A DNA stretch of 55,069 bases from Geobacillus proteiniphilus (lineage in GTDB: Bacteria > Bacillota > Bacilli > Bacillales > Anoxybacillaceae). The stretch's first letter is position 1. Every line of letters begins with the position of its first letter. The notes under the pieces were generated by a model that saw nothing but the letters and a program-made list of their open reading frames with translations, was not told where the DNA came from and did not search any database. The position numbers were made by a program, and so were the translations under genes. The stretch covers positions 1 through 55,069 of the forward strand of contig NZ_MQMG01000018.1 of NCBI RefSeq assembly GCF_001908025.1. Direction: 5' to 3'. Shown here in pieces: positions 35,378 through 43,884 of the stretch.

Positions 35378-36613
35378 ATGAAACAAGAATTGATCGAACG
35401 CTTCATCCGCTACGCGAAAGTCAACACTCAATCCGACCCAAACAGCCATACGTGCCCGTCGACTTCGGGACAGTGGGAGCTGGCGAGAATGCTCGTCGAA
35501 GAGCTGAAGTCGATCGGCATGGAAGACGTCACGGTCGACGAAAACGGCTACGTGATGGCGACGCTGCCGGCCAATACGGACAAAAACGTGCCAGTGATCG
35601 GCTTTTTGGCTCATATGGACACCGCTCCGGAGTTTACGGGAGCCAACGTCAACCCGCAAATTATCGAACAGTACGACGGCGGGGACATCGTGTTAAACAA
35701 AGAACAAGGCATCATCTTGTCGCCGAACGACTTCCCGGAGCTTGCCCACTACAAAGGGCATACGCTCATCACGACCGATGGGACGACGCTGCTTGGTGCT
35801 GACGATAAAGCGGGGATCGCCGAAATTATGACCGCGATGAACTATCTCATTCAACACCCGGAAATCAAGCATGGCAAAGTGCGCGTCGCCTTTACGCCGG
35901 ATGAGGAGATCGGCCGCGGGCCGCATAAATTTGACGTTGCCAAATTCGGCGCCCAATTTGCCTACACGGTCGACGGCGGGCCGCTTGGCGAATTGGAGTA
36001 TGAAAGCTTCAACGCTGCCGAAGCGAAAATCACGATCAAAGGAAAAAACGTCCATCCGGGCACAGCGAAAGGAAAAATGATCAACTCGATCAAAATCGCC
36101 ATGGAGTTCCAGCAGCAGCTGCCAGCCCATGAGGCGCCTGAGCATACGGAAGGATATGAAGGGTTTTACCATTTGCTTTCGTTCCAAGGCAGTGTAGAGG
36201 AAACGAAGCTTCATTACATCATCCGCGACTTTGACCGCGAACAGTTCGAGGCTCGCAAAGCGAAAATGAAAGAGATCGCGGCTTCGCTTGCGCAAAAATA
36301 TGGAAACGACCGAATCACTCTCGAAATCAACGACCAATATTACAACATGCGCGAAAAAATCGAGCCGGTGCGCCACATTGTTGACATCGCCCACGAAGCG
36401 ATGACGAACTTGAGCATTGAACCAAAGGTGAAACCGATCCGCGGCGGCACGGACGGGTCGCAGCTCTCCTACATGGGGCTGCCGACGCCGAACCTTTTCG
36501 CCGGCGGCGAAAACTTCCACGGCCGCTACGAATACATTTCCGCCGACAATATGGTGAAAGCGGCCGAAGTGATCGTGGAGATCATCAAGCTGTTCGAGCA
36601 AAAAGCATCTTGA
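35378..36613 (+). CDS. pepT: Peptidase T (tripeptide aminopeptidase)
   Basis: A 411-aa M20 di-zinc aminopeptidase that removes the N-terminal residue from tripeptides in the cytoplasm. Zinc-site motifs: [14 protein letters not shown] (His, catalytic Asp), [15 protein letters not shown] (bridging Asp), [11 protein letters not shown] (catalytic Glu and ligand), and [14 protein letters not shown] (His). Length equals B. subtilis PepT (410). The start is ATG 35378 with AAAGGAGATGGG upstream; the in-frame extension has no ribosome site. Monocistronic with a terminator at 36694. Confidence 0.97.
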   Translation: MKQELIERFIRYAKVNTQSDPNSHTCPSTSGQWELARMLVEELKSIGMEDVTVDENGYVMATLPANTDKNVPVIGFLAHMDTAPEFTGANVNPQIIEQYDGGDIVLNKEQGIILSPNDFPELAHYKGHTLITTDGTTLLGADDKAGIAEIMTAMNYLIQHPEIKHGKVRVAFTPDEEIGRGPHKFDVAKFGAQFAYTVDGGPLGELEYESFNAAEAKITIKGKNVHPGTAKGKMINSIKIAMEFQQQLPAHEAPEHTEGYEGFYHLLSFQGSVEETKLHYIIRDFDREQFEARKAKMKEIAASLAQKYGNDRITLEINDQYYNMREKIEPVRHIVDIAHEAMTNLSIEPKVKPIRGGTDGSQLSYMGLPTPNLFAGGENFHGRYEYISADNMVKAAEVIVEIIKLFEQKAS

Positions 36614-36693
36614 TCTGCGGAAAAACTCTCTTGAACGGTCTTTTTCTATCGTCCAAGCACAAGCGGCTGCAAGCCCGCCCATTAGGAGTAAAG

Positions 36694-36728
36694 AAAAGGT
36701 GTCCCGAGTCTTTTAGGGACACCTTCTT
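36694..36728. terminator. Terminator between pepT and 5'-nucleotidase gene
   Basis: AAGGTGTCCC/GGGACACCTT perfect 10-bp stem, followed by CTTCATT; usable on both strands. Confidence 0.85.
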
Positions 36729-36781
36729 CATTAGATAAGCGACCGTTCGCCCTTCCATCATTTTTCCTCGGTCAACACCTG

Positions 36782-38404
36782 TTACGGAAGCCGGTTGATC
36801 CGCCCCTCGATCCGTGCTGAGAACGGTTGCTCAAGACCGCGAATATACGAAACAAGGGCATCCAAATCGACCGGGCCGACCTCGCGGTTTGTCCCTTGCG
36901 TCAACACCGTGAACCCATCGCCGCCGTCGGCGAGGAAGCTGTTGACCGTCACCGTGTACTCGGCGTCCGGTTTCAGCGGTGTGCCATCAGGAAGCTGAAT
37001 ATCAATGACTTTTTCTCCGACCGGCTTGCTGGCGCTCCATGTATAGCGGAGGCCGGAGATTTGCAGCATGCGCGTTTGGGTTGGCTGCCATTGTTGATTC
37101 AAAAGCTGGCGGATTTGCGCGCCGGTGAGCGTCATTTTCACGAGCTGGTTGTTGAACGGCTGAACGTTGTACAATTCGCCCCACGTCACTTCGCCTTGTT
37201 CAATATCGGCGCGAATGCCGCCCGGGTTCATAAAGGCAAAATCGGTTTTCATCGCCGCCCGCTGGGCATCGGCGATCAAATTGCCCAAGGCGGACTCGCC
37301 GCTTTCGTTTTGTTCATCGGTGATCGTTTCGGCCGCTGTACCAATGACTTGGTTGACAAGCGGCGCGACTTTCGCTTCATATTTTTCAATGAGCGTCCGA
37401 ATTTCCGGGTCCGGAGTGATGCCGTCATGATAGGTCGTCACGATCTCCGCTTTTTTTGCGACGACGTCTTTCGTGCGTGGGTCGATTTTCAAATCGACAT
37501 CAGAAAACGCCGTGCCGTATGAATACGACTGAACGAGCAGCTTGCCGTCCACAACCGCATTTAAATAGGCATGGTTATGACCGGCGAAAATCACGTCGAC
37601 TTCATCATCGATCGTTTTGGCGATATCGACAATTTCCCCGCTTGCGTTTGTCCCATCCGGATTGGATACGCCTGGGTTATGGGCGAGAACGATGATCGTT
37701 TGCACCCCTTTTTTCTTCAGTTCCCGGACCGCTTTGTTAATCGCTGTTGCTTCATCGATGAACTTGACTCCCGCGACGCCGCTTGGCGTCACAATCGTTG
37801 GTGTTTCCGTGAGCGTGACGCCGATAAATCCGATCGGCATGCCGTTGACCCGCTTAATCACATATGGCGGGAGAATCGGCTTTCCCGTTTGCGCATCAAC
37901 GACGTTGGCGCTCACGTACGGAAAATCCGCTCCGGCGAAATCGCCGGTCGCCGGGTGGTATCCGCCATGGATCAAGCGGAGCATTTCCGCTACTCCTTCA
38001 TCAAACTCATGGTTGCCAAGGGTGCCGACGTCAAAGCCGAGCTTATTGAGCACTTCGATCGTCGGCTCGTCCTGCAGCAGCGCCGATACTGGCGGACTCG
38101 CGCCGACCGCATCGCCGGCATGGACGAGCAGCGTATTTTTGTTTTCCGCCTCACGCTGTTTCAAATAAGCAGCCAAATAATCAGCCCGTCCGACTTCCCG
38201 CCCGCCGACTTTTCTCGTCACATTAAGCTGGCCGTGGAAGTCGTTAATGCCTAACAGCTGCACCTCAATATAACGGTGCGAGGAAGCAGGCGGCTTTCCC
38301 TTGCTTTTCCCGTTCCCTGCCGCCCCAACTGGAGTCGCGGCCAGCACCGCTGCAGCAGTCAATGCCGATAGCACCCGTCTTCCCCATCGTTTGGAATTCT
38401 TCAT
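36782..38404 (-). CDS. Secreted 5'-nucleotidase / bifunctional metallophosphatase
   Basis: A 540-aa exported enzyme. Residues 1-28 are a Sec signal peptide (KNSKRWGRRVLSALTAAAVL..., cleavage near VGAA). The N-terminal metallophosphoesterase domain has all metal motifs: GINDFHGQL, VHAGDAVGASP, GTLGNHEFDEG, VLAHNPG, FAGHNHAYL. The C-terminal 5'-nucleotidase domain carries MNPGGIRADIEQGEVTWGELYNVQPFNNQLV and DGGDGFTVL. It should release nucleosides and phosphate from extracellular nucleotides (UshA/YfkN type). The start is ATG 38404 with AAAGGGGAA upstream. TATAAT at 38443-38448 plus two TTTAC(A/G) hexamers 11 bp apart (38493-38509) hint at PhoP control. Confidence 0.93.
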   Translation of the reverse strand: MKNSKRWGRRVLSALTAAAVLAATPVGAAGNGKSKGKPPASSHRYIEVQLLGINDFHGQLNVTRKVGGREVGRADYLAAYLKQREAENKNTLLVHAGDAVGASPPVSALLQDEPTIEVLNKLGFDVGTLGNHEFDEGVAEMLRLIHGGYHPATGDFAGADFPYVSANVVDAQTGKPILPPYVIKRVNGMPIGFIGVTLTETPTIVTPSGVAGVKFIDEATAINKAVRELKKKGVQTIIVLAHNPGVSNPDGTNASGEIVDIAKTIDDEVDVIFAGHNHAYLNAVVDGKLLVQSYSYGTAFSDVDLKIDPRTKDVVAKKAEIVTTYHDGITPDPEIRTLIEKYEAKVAPLVNQVIGTAAETITDEQNESGESALGNLIADAQRAAMKTDFAFMNPGGIRADIEQGEVTWGELYNVQPFNNQLVKMTLTGAQIRQLLNQQWQPTQTRMLQISGLRYTWSASKPVGEKVIDIQLPDGTPLKPDAEYTVTVNSFLADGGDGFTVLTQGTNREVGPVDLDALVSYIRGLEQPFSARIEGRINRLP

Positions 38405-38442
38405 TCCCGGTTCCCCTTTCTCTCGCCTTCTCGTTCACTCCC

Positions 38443-38509
38443 ATTATATCCTTGCGAGTCAATACAATGATAGAGCAGAAAGGATGATTTTTCGTAAATA
38501 TTTTGTAAA
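38443..38509 (-). promoter_or_regulatory. 5'-nucleotidase promoter with possible PhoP box
   Basis: TATAAT (38448-38443, minus) without a good -35, and upstream TTTACA-N5-TTTACG (38509-38493), which matches the spacing of PhoP-binding TT(A/T/C)ACA direct repeats. Two repeats only; tentative. Confidence 0.4.
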
Positions 38510-38600
38510 TTCACAACTGACTGTTGAGAACAACAGAAACAAAAAAGACCGCCCGATAGAGTCTGTTGAACGTATCTCTTCGGACAGCCTTTCCCTTTTA

Positions 38601-38683
38601 GCTCGGTGGACAGCCTGCCGTGGGGCGGGTGTTCCCAAGAATCTCCCACCTCGAAGCACAAGCGTAGGTGGGAGAGCGTTCAA
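38601..38683 (+). mobile_element. Solo right end of the TnpB IS abutting amtB
   Basis: 83 bp matching the right end of the 32668-34046 element, in opposite orientation: GGACAGCCTGCCGTGGGGCG, GTTCCCAAGAATCTCCC, and the final AGGTGGGAGAGCGTTCAA. The left part of the element is gone. Its last bases supply the amtB stop codon. The putative omega-RNA 3' part is preserved. Confidence 0.8.
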
Positions 38684-39981
38684 CCGACCGCGTTTTTCTT
38701 GTTTAACGGAGCAACGCGAATGCCGGTCGTCTCCTCAAAATCGTACAACCCGCCCGGGAGATCGGCAAACCGCTCGAGTTCATTGTAAGCCGGAATGCCG
38801 TGGTACGCCATATCGAGCCCTTCTTCTTCCTCACGCTCTGTCGCCCGGAGCCCAACCGTTTTGGCGCATACGTTCGCGATGAGCGCACCGCTGACGAAGC
38901 CCCAAACGATGACCGTGAACGCGCCAAGCAGTTGGGTGATGAACAACGACGCATGACCGGTCGTCAACAATCCTTGCGTCGAGTCGAACAAACCGACGGC
39001 GAGCGTGCCAAAGACCCCATTAAACCCATGAACCGCCACCGCACCGACCGGGTCGTCAATTTTCAACGCATCGACCAACAGCGTCGCATAGACGACGATG
39101 ACGCCGCTCACAAGACCGATCAGCACCGCGCTCCATTGCGAAACGAAGGCGCAACCGGCCGTAATGGCCACCAGACCGGACAATACACCGTTCATGACCA
39201 TGCTTGGATCGGCTTTTCCGTACTTTTTCATCGTCACGAAGAGCGCCGACGCGCCCCCGGCCGCCCCTGACAGCATCGTGTTGAGGGCGATCGATGCCAA
39301 TGCTTTATTGGATGCGTCGAGCGTACTGCCTGCATTAAACGCAAACCAGCCAAACCATAAAATGAACGCCCCAGCCGAAGCAAGCGGAATATTGCTCGGC
39401 GCAAATACGTTCACACTGCCATCCGAGTTGAACCGCCCTTTTCGCGGCCCGAGCCGCTTGGCGATCGCCAGCGCCGCAAAGCCGCCGAGCGCATGAATCG
39501 CTGCTGACCCTGCGAAATCTTTCATCCCAAGTTTCGCCAACCAGCCGTCGCTATGCCAAATCCAATGGCCCGATAATGGGTAAACGGCAGCGCAAACGAG
39601 AAGAACCGTCACAATGTATGCCTTAAAATTCATCCGCTCGGCAACCGCGCCGGAAATAATCGACACACACGCCACCGCAAACCCGATTTGAAACAAAACG
39701 AACGCCGCGCTAGGCAACGGAACAGACAACGAAATACGTTCCGGCGTCCCAAACAATGTCGTGCCGACCCATCCAAACGCATCATCGCCAAACATCAACC
39801 CAAAGCCAATGAACCAAAAGGCGAGCGCTCCAACGGTCAAATCAACGAAAATTTTCATTGTCACATTGACGGCGTTTTTCGTCCGCACCAGCCCTGCTTC
39901 CAGCAAGCTAAATCCGCCTTCCATAAACAGCACCATCGCCGCAGCGATGACGATCCACACTGCATTGACTTGCTCGATCAT
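38680..39981 (-). CDS. amtB: Ammonium transporter
   Basis: A 433-aa Amt protein with eleven membrane helices and cytoplasmic C-tail. Conserved: the twin pore histidines in GSAAIHALGGFAALA and VGAVAVHGFNGVFGT, ILWFGWFAFNAGS, and a C-terminal region with GLDMAYHGIPAYNEL that contacts the PII protein. It conducts ammonium under nitrogen limitation. It overlaps the glnK stop by 4 bases (ATGA), so the pair is cotranscribed from the promoter at 40409-40436. The stop codon TGA (38680-38682) lies inside an IS right end, so the last residues (...NKKNAVG) may differ from the ancestral tail. Confidence 0.95.
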   Translation of the reverse strand: MIEQVNAVWIVIAAAMVLFMEGGFSLLEAGLVRTKNAVNVTMKIFVDLTVGALAFWFIGFGLMFGDDAFGWVGTTLFGTPERISLSVPLPSAAFVLFQIGFAVACVSIISGAVAERMNFKAYIVTVLLVCAAVYPLSGHWIWHSDGWLAKLGMKDFAGSAAIHALGGFAALAIAKRLGPRKGRFNSDGSVNVFAPSNIPLASAGAFILWFGWFAFNAGSTLDASNKALASIALNTMLSGAAGGASALFVTMKKYGKADPSMVMNGVLSGLVAITAGCAFVSQWSAVLIGLVSGVIVVYATLLVDALKIDDPVGAVAVHGFNGVFGTLAVGLFDSTQGLLTTGHASLFITQLLGAFTVIVWGFVSGALIANVCAKTVGLRATEREEEEGLDMAYHGIPAYNELERFADLPGGLYDFEETTGIRVAPLNKKNAVG

Positions 39982-40346
39982 GCCTGTCCCTCCCGCTGAT
40001 TGGCTAACTCGTCGATATCAAAATCCAACGTGCCCGTACGAATGTTGTACGCCTCAAACACCGGGTAGACGAAAATTTTCCCATCTCCGTCTTCCCCGGT
40101 TTGCGCAGCGGCGACAATGGTTTGAATCGTCCGCTCGACCATATAATCGGAAAGAACAATTTCCAGCTTCACTTTCGGGTGAAGCGTCACTTTGTAGTTT
40201 TTTCCTCGGTAAACTCCTTGCGTGTCCTTCTGTTTTCCCCGCCCAACGACTTGCGAAACGGTAAACCCGGTGATGCCGATCTGTTTCAGCCCTTTAATCG
40301 TATCGGTCAATTTTTCCGGCCGGATGATCGCTTCAATTTTTTTCAT
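39978..40346 (-). CDS. glnK: PII nitrogen regulatory protein
   Basis: A 122-aa PII protein that binds ATP/ADP and 2-oxoglutarate and blocks AmtB. MKKIEAIIRPEKLTDTIKGLKQIGITGFTVSQVVGRG is the N-terminal core; the T loop QKDTQGVYRGKNYKVTLHPK keeps the Tyr51-type residue (YRGKNY); GDGKIFVYPVFEAYNIRTG is the ATP-binding C-terminal block. The start is ATG 40346 (GGGAAAC upstream; AGGGGGG further out). It is the first gene of glnK-amtB, behind a promoter overlapped by two GlnR/TnrA-type boxes. Named nrgB in B. subtilis. Confidence 0.95.
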   Translation of the reverse strand: MKKIEAIIRPEKLTDTIKGLKQIGITGFTVSQVVGRGKQKDTQGVYRGKNYKVTLHPKVKLEIVLSDYMVERTIQTIVAAAQTGEDGDGKIFVYPVFEAYNIRTGTLDFDIDELANQREGQA

Positions 40347-40377
40347 GTTTCCCGCCGCCCCCCTCAACCGTTTCTTG

Positions 40378-40394
40378 TGTAATAAAATATAACG
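40378..40394. promoter_or_regulatory. GlnR/TnrA box 2
   Basis: CGTTATATTTTATTACA on the minus strand; one mismatch to TGTNANAWWWTMTNACA. It is just downstream of the predicted start of transcription. Confidence 0.65.
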
Positions 40395-40400
40395 TATTTA

Positions 40401-40417
40401 TGTTAAAAATTATAACA
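40401..40417. promoter_or_regulatory. GlnR/TnrA box 1 over the -10 of glnK
   Basis: TGTTATAATTTTTAACA on the minus strand; one mismatch to the TnrA/GlnR consensus; includes the TATAAT -10 element. Confidence 0.75.
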
Positions 40418-40436
40418 ATTAAAAGAGCTGTGTCAA
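40409..40436 (-). promoter_or_regulatory. Sigma-A promoter of glnK-amtB
   Basis: On the minus strand consensus TTGACA (40436-40431), 16-bp spacer, TATAAT (40414-40409). The remaining upstream DNA to 40545 has no gene. Confidence 0.85.
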
Positions 40437-40544
40437 GTATGAGGACAAAGTTTTTTTGCGCGCCGCCTATCGGGCGTAGCTCGAAGAAAAGCGGGTCGGC
40501 GGGGTGTCCATCCAAACGACTGATCGCCGTTATCCGTTCTAACA

Positions 40545-40583
40545 CAAAAAAGGTGTTCCGCAAACGATCGGAACACCTTTTTC
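40545..40583. terminator. Terminator downstream of osmC-like gene
   Basis: AAAAAAGGTGTTCCG/CGGAACACCTTTTT stem-loop; symmetrical, usable on both strands. Confidence 0.88.
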
Positions 40584-40646
40584 ATCGTATTGTCATTCGG
40601 CGCTATGCCACGCGAAACGGCCATGAACGCCACGCCCTTCTCCTTG

Positions 40647-41075
40647 TTAGATCGTCTCCTTCCCGCGCACGCCGTTGATCGAATAGCTCGCCGTAATGGC
40701 GGCATTTAACGAATGGGAAACGGAACAATATTTTTCTTTTGACAACCGAATGGCGCGGACGACCTTGTCTTCCGGCAAATCGCCTTCGAGCGCGTAATGA
40801 ATATGAATTTCTGTAAACCGCTTTGGGTGGTCATCGGCGCGCGTTCCTTCGACTTCCATCGAAAACGCGCGGACATCAAGCCGCATTTTTCGCAAAATCA
40901 GAATGATGTCGATGCCGGTGCAGCCGGCTAAGGCGTGAAGCAAAAGCTCCATCGGCCGAGCGCCTGAATCGTTGCCGCCGACGTCTTTCGCGGCGTCGAT
41001 CGGAATCACCACACCGGAAGCGCTTTGGCCGCTGAATGACATGTTTCCGTTCCATACAACCGTCGTTTTCATCAT
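40647..41075 (-). CDS. OsmC-family peroxidase-like protein (YhfA type)
   Basis: A 142-aa OsmC/Ohr-fold protein. The two redox cysteines are in LLHALAGCTGIDIIL (about Cys52) and KEKYCSVSHSLN (about Cys116), embedded in the normal surroundings (GARPMELLL; RAIRLSKEKYCSV). It probably reduces organic hydroperoxides; the YhfA branch is less well studied than Ohr. The start is ATG 41075 (an ATG follows at once) with AAAGGAG upstream. It is divergent from plsY. Confidence 0.88.
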   Translation of the reverse strand: MMKTTVVWNGNMSFSGQSASGVVIPIDAAKDVGGNDSGARPMELLLHALAGCTGIDIILILRKMRLDVRAFSMEVEGTRADDHPKRFTEIHIHYALEGDLPEDKVVRAIRLSKEKYCSVSHSLNAAITASYSINGVRGKETI

Positions 41076-41192
41076 GGTCGCTCCTTTCTCATCTGTCCGG
41101 GGTCGGACGGACTTTCCGACAGCCCGTTTCTTCTTTTCAGTTTAGCGGCTATGTCCTTGAAATGCAAAATTCCTGTCTACCGTTTTCGCTCA

Positions 41193-41216
41193 TGCATGTT
41201 AAAATAGAAACATGCA
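41193..41216. promoter_or_regulatory. Palindrome in the plsY promoter region
   Basis: TGCATGTT-N8-AACATGCA, perfect 8-bp arms, with a TAAAAT -10-like hexamer at 41200-41205 inside. About 32 bases upstream of the plsY start. No known regulator assigned. Confidence 0.5.
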
Positions 41217-41247
41217 CAAACTTGTTGAGTAAAGGGTGTTTGATTCG

Positions 41248-41841
41248 ATGACCGCACTCATTTTGCTTCTTGCTTATCTTCTCGGTTCGATTCCGTTTGG
41301 CCTTCTTGTCGGGAAAATCGGCTACGGGATCGACATCCGCGAACACGGGAGCGGCAATCTTGGGGGAACAAACACGTTCCGCGTGCTTGGGGCGAAAGCG
41401 GGAACGATCGTCATTGTCGGCGATATGCTAAAAGGGACGCTGGCGGCGAGCTTGCCGATGCTTTTTTCCGTCCCCGTGCATCCGCTGTTAGCCGGTGCGG
41501 TCGCCGTGGTCGGCCATATGTATCCGGTGTTCGCCAAGTTCCGCGGCGGCAAGGCGGTGGCGACATCGGGCGGGGTGATGCTGTTTTATTCGCCGTTGTT
41601 CTTTTTGTCGCTCATCGCCGTGTTTCTTGTCGTCTTGGCTGTTTCACGCTACGTCTCCCTGTCATCGATGGCCGCGGCGCTGTATGCGGTCGTGTACACC
41701 GTCTTTTTCACTGACGACATTCCATTGACGGTGGCAGTGTTGTTGCTGGCTTCGTTTATCTTTTATCGTCATCGCGCCAACATTCAACGCATCTTGAACA
41801 AAACGGAGCCGAAAGTGAAATGGCCAGGCAAACGCTCATGA
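41248..41841 (+). CDS. plsY: Acyl-phosphate:glycerol-3-phosphate acyltransferase
   Basis: A 197-aa inner-membrane acyltransferase that makes lysophosphatidic acid from acyl-phosphate and glycerol-3-phosphate. Five membrane helices; motif 1 [16 protein letters not shown], motif 2 in [23 protein letters not shown], and motif 3 near the C-terminus. The start is ATG 41248 with AAAGGGTG upstream; GTG 41236 lies within that site. It is followed 28 bases later by the RNA methylase gene on the same strand. In B. subtilis plsY (yneS) is divergent from yneT-parE; here the partner is 16 kb away. Confidence 0.95.
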   Translation: MTALILLLAYLLGSIPFGLLVGKIGYGIDIREHGSGNLGGTNTFRVLGAKAGTIVIVGDMLKGTLAASLPMLFSVPVHPLLAGAVAVVGHMYPVFAKFRGGKAVATSGGVMLFYSPLFFLSLIAVFLVVLAVSRYVSLSSMAAALYAVVYTVFFTDDIPLTVAVLLLASFIFYRHRANIQRILNKTEPKVKWPGKRS

Positions 41842-41869
41842 CGACGGACGGAGAAAGGAGTTTGTTGCG

Positions 41870-43234
41870 TTGAGATTGCCGGAAGCATTTGTCGCGAAAA
41901 TGAAGAAGCTGCTTGATGAAGAAGCAGACGAGTTTTTCGCTGTTTATGAAAACGAAAAAATCAACGGCTTGCGCGTCAATCCGTTGAAAACCGACCCGGG
42001 CGCATGGTCAAAAACGGCGCCCTTTTCCCTTTCCCCGGTGCCGTTTTGCCCGACCGGGTTTTATTATGAGCCGGACGAACAGCCGGGAAAGCATCCGTAC
42101 CATGCGGCCGGCCTGTATTACATTCAAGAACCGAGCGCCATGGCGGTCGCCGAAGCGCTGCGTCCCGCCCCTGGGGAGACAGTGCTTGACTTGTGCGCCG
42201 CCCCTGGCGGGAAAACGACCCAGCTTGGAGCGATGATGGAAAACAAAGGGCTGCTTGTCGCCAACGAAATCCACCCGAAACGGGTCAAAGCGCTCGCAGA
42301 GAACGTCGAACGGTTCGGCTTGACGAACACCGTTGTCGTCAATGAAACTCCCGAGGCGCTTGCCGAGCGGTTTCCAGGCTTTTTTGACAAAATTTTAGTC
42401 GACGCCCCCTGTTCCGGCGAAGGCATGTTTCGCAAGGATGAAGAGGCCGCTTCGTTTTGGAGCCCGGCTTACGTCGAAGAGTGTGCGGCCAGACAGCGGC
42501 GCATTTTGGAAAGCGCCTATGCGATGCTGAAAGAAGGCGGCATTCTCGTCTATTCCACGTGCACGTTCTCTCCTGAGGAAAACGAGCAAACGATTGAATG
42601 GCTGCTTGAGGCGCACGATGATTTGCGGTTGCTGCCAATTGCGAAAATCGGCGGCATCGAGCCGGGGCGGCCGGAGTGGACGAAAACCAATCGATCCGAT
42701 CTCGTACACGCCGCCCGCCTTTGGCCGCACCGTCTGAAAGGTGAAGGGCATTTTGTCGCCAAACTGCAAAAACAGCGGCCCACCCCGCCTTGGCGGGGGC
42801 GGTGGGCGAAATCGAGCGCGCCAAAAGCCGCTATCCGCCTGTATCGACAGTTTGAACAAGAGGCATTGCGGACAAAACGAGACGGCACGTTCGTGTCATT
42901 TGGCGCCCATTTGACTGTGTTGCCCGAGCGTTGCCCGGATTTGTCCGGTTTGAAAATCGTCCGCGCCGGGTTGCACTTAGGGGATGTGAAAAAAGAGCGG
43001 TTTGAGCCGAACCATGCCCTTGCCTTGGCGCTGCGGACAGAGGAAGCGAAACATGTGCTTGACCTATCGAGCGCGAGCCGCGAAATCGTCCAATATTGGC
43101 GCGGGGAGACGCTTTCCACCAACGGCAACCGCGGTTGGCTGCTTGTGGCTGTGGATGGATTTCCGTTCGCCTGGGGGAAAGAAGTGAAAGGAACGGTGAA
43201 AAACTTTTATCCGAAAGGGCTGCGCCTCGTCTAA
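41870..43234 (+). CDS. RsmF/YebU-type RNA (cytosine-C5) methyltransferase
   Basis: A 454-aa SAM-dependent m5C methyltransferase of the RsmB/NSUN group. SAM loop DLCAAPGGKTTQLGA; the two active cysteines in ILVDAPCSGEGMFRKD and LVYSTCTFSPEENE; TGFYYEPDEQ and AGLYYIQEPSAM precede the domain. Residues about 315-454 form the extra C-terminal PUA-like domain that distinguishes RsmF-type enzymes. Target is presumably rRNA, maybe also tRNA. The start is TTG 41870 with GAGAAAGGAG 9 bases upstream. Downstream terminator at 43272. Confidence 0.9.
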   Translation: MRLPEAFVAKMKKLLDEEADEFFAVYENEKINGLRVNPLKTDPGAWSKTAPFSLSPVPFCPTGFYYEPDEQPGKHPYHAAGLYYIQEPSAMAVAEALRPAPGETVLDLCAAPGGKTTQLGAMMENKGLLVANEIHPKRVKALAENVERFGLTNTVVVNETPEALAERFPGFFDKILVDAPCSGEGMFRKDEEAASFWSPAYVEECAARQRRILESAYAMLKEGGILVYSTCTFSPEENEQTIEWLLEAHDDLRLLPIAKIGGIEPGRPEWTKTNRSDLVHAARLWPHRLKGEGHFVAKLQKQRPTPPWRGRWAKSSAPKAAIRLYRQFEQEALRTKRDGTFVSFGAHLTVLPERCPDLSGLKIVRAGLHLGDVKKERFEPNHALALALRTEEAKHVLDLSSASREIVQYWRGETLSTNGNRGWLLVAVDGFPFAWGKEVKGTVKNFYPKGLRLV

Positions 43235-43271
43235 AACGTCGGAAAAGCGGATGGCAAAGGAGCTCCTAACC

Positions 43272-43311
43272 GCAAAAAAGACTGTCCTGCAAACGCGGAC
43301 AGTCTTTTTCA
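43272..43311. terminator. Bidirectional terminator between methylase gene and ypmS
   Basis: AAAAAGACTGTCC/GGACAGTCTTTTT perfect stem with a 9-nt loop. Confidence 0.92.
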
Positions 43312-43884
43312 CTGGTGCTGCTTGGTCGGAATCGTTAAGGTAAACACGATCTCATCGGCGGCCAAATCGATTTTTTTCGCCGCGACTTGATAGCTGTTGC
43401 CAAAGCGAATGTCAGTGAGTGCGACGTAGACACGGGTGTGCTCCGGGTCAATCGCCACTTCATCGGGCAGCGGGGCGTGCTTTTGCAAGTAGCGAAGCAC
43501 ATACGTCACCGGCAGCTTCCAATCGCCAAACGAAATCGTCGGCTCCGTGAGCTCGACATTCCCTCCTTTGACCACTTTTGGCACAAACGAGACGACGAGT
43601 TCGACCGGACGACCTAAAATAGGGATTTCGCTTGAAACATAGACGCGATCGGCGAGCCAAACGCGGTATTGCAGCGAATGGCCTTTCGTTTTTTTCACCA
43701 AATAATCGTTAATGACGGCGTTCAAATGTGCTTTCTTCGAGTAAACAGTAAATGAGGCTCCTTCGACATCCGGGTGCGCCGGCCGTTTCACCGGCGGAGA
43801 CGGCTTAAGCAGCCAGGCGGCGGCTAAAACAATGACCGCCGCGTTGACAGCCGCCAACATCCAAAACGCTCGTTTCCAATTCAT
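43309..43884 (-). CDS. ypmS: YpmS-family membrane-anchored protein (DUF2140)
   Basis: A 191-aa protein with one N-terminal membrane helix (WMLAAVNAAVIVLAAAWLL) and an extracytoplasmic domain rich in beta strands (SFTVYSKKAHLNAVINDYL..., RVYVSSEIPILGRPVELVVSF, VYVALTDIRFG). Similar in size to B. subtilis YpmS. Function unknown. The start ATG 43884 overlaps the ypmR stop by 4 bases (ATGA). Last gene of the ypmQ-ypmR-ypmS cluster. Confidence 0.85.
   Translation of the reverse strand: MNWKRAFWMLAAVNAAVIVLAAAWLLKPSPPVKRPAHPDVEGASFTVYSKKAHLNAVINDYLVKKTKGHSLQYRVWLADRVYVSSEIPILGRPVELVVSFVPKVVKGGNVELTEPTISFGDWKLPVTYVLRYLQKHAPLPDEVAIDPEHTRVYVALTDIRFGNSYQVAAKKIDLAADEIVFTLTIPTKQHQ

Noticed and set aside
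35693-36682. 329-codon open frame on the minus strand
   Set aside because: Antisense to pepT, which has clear motifs and a ribosome site.
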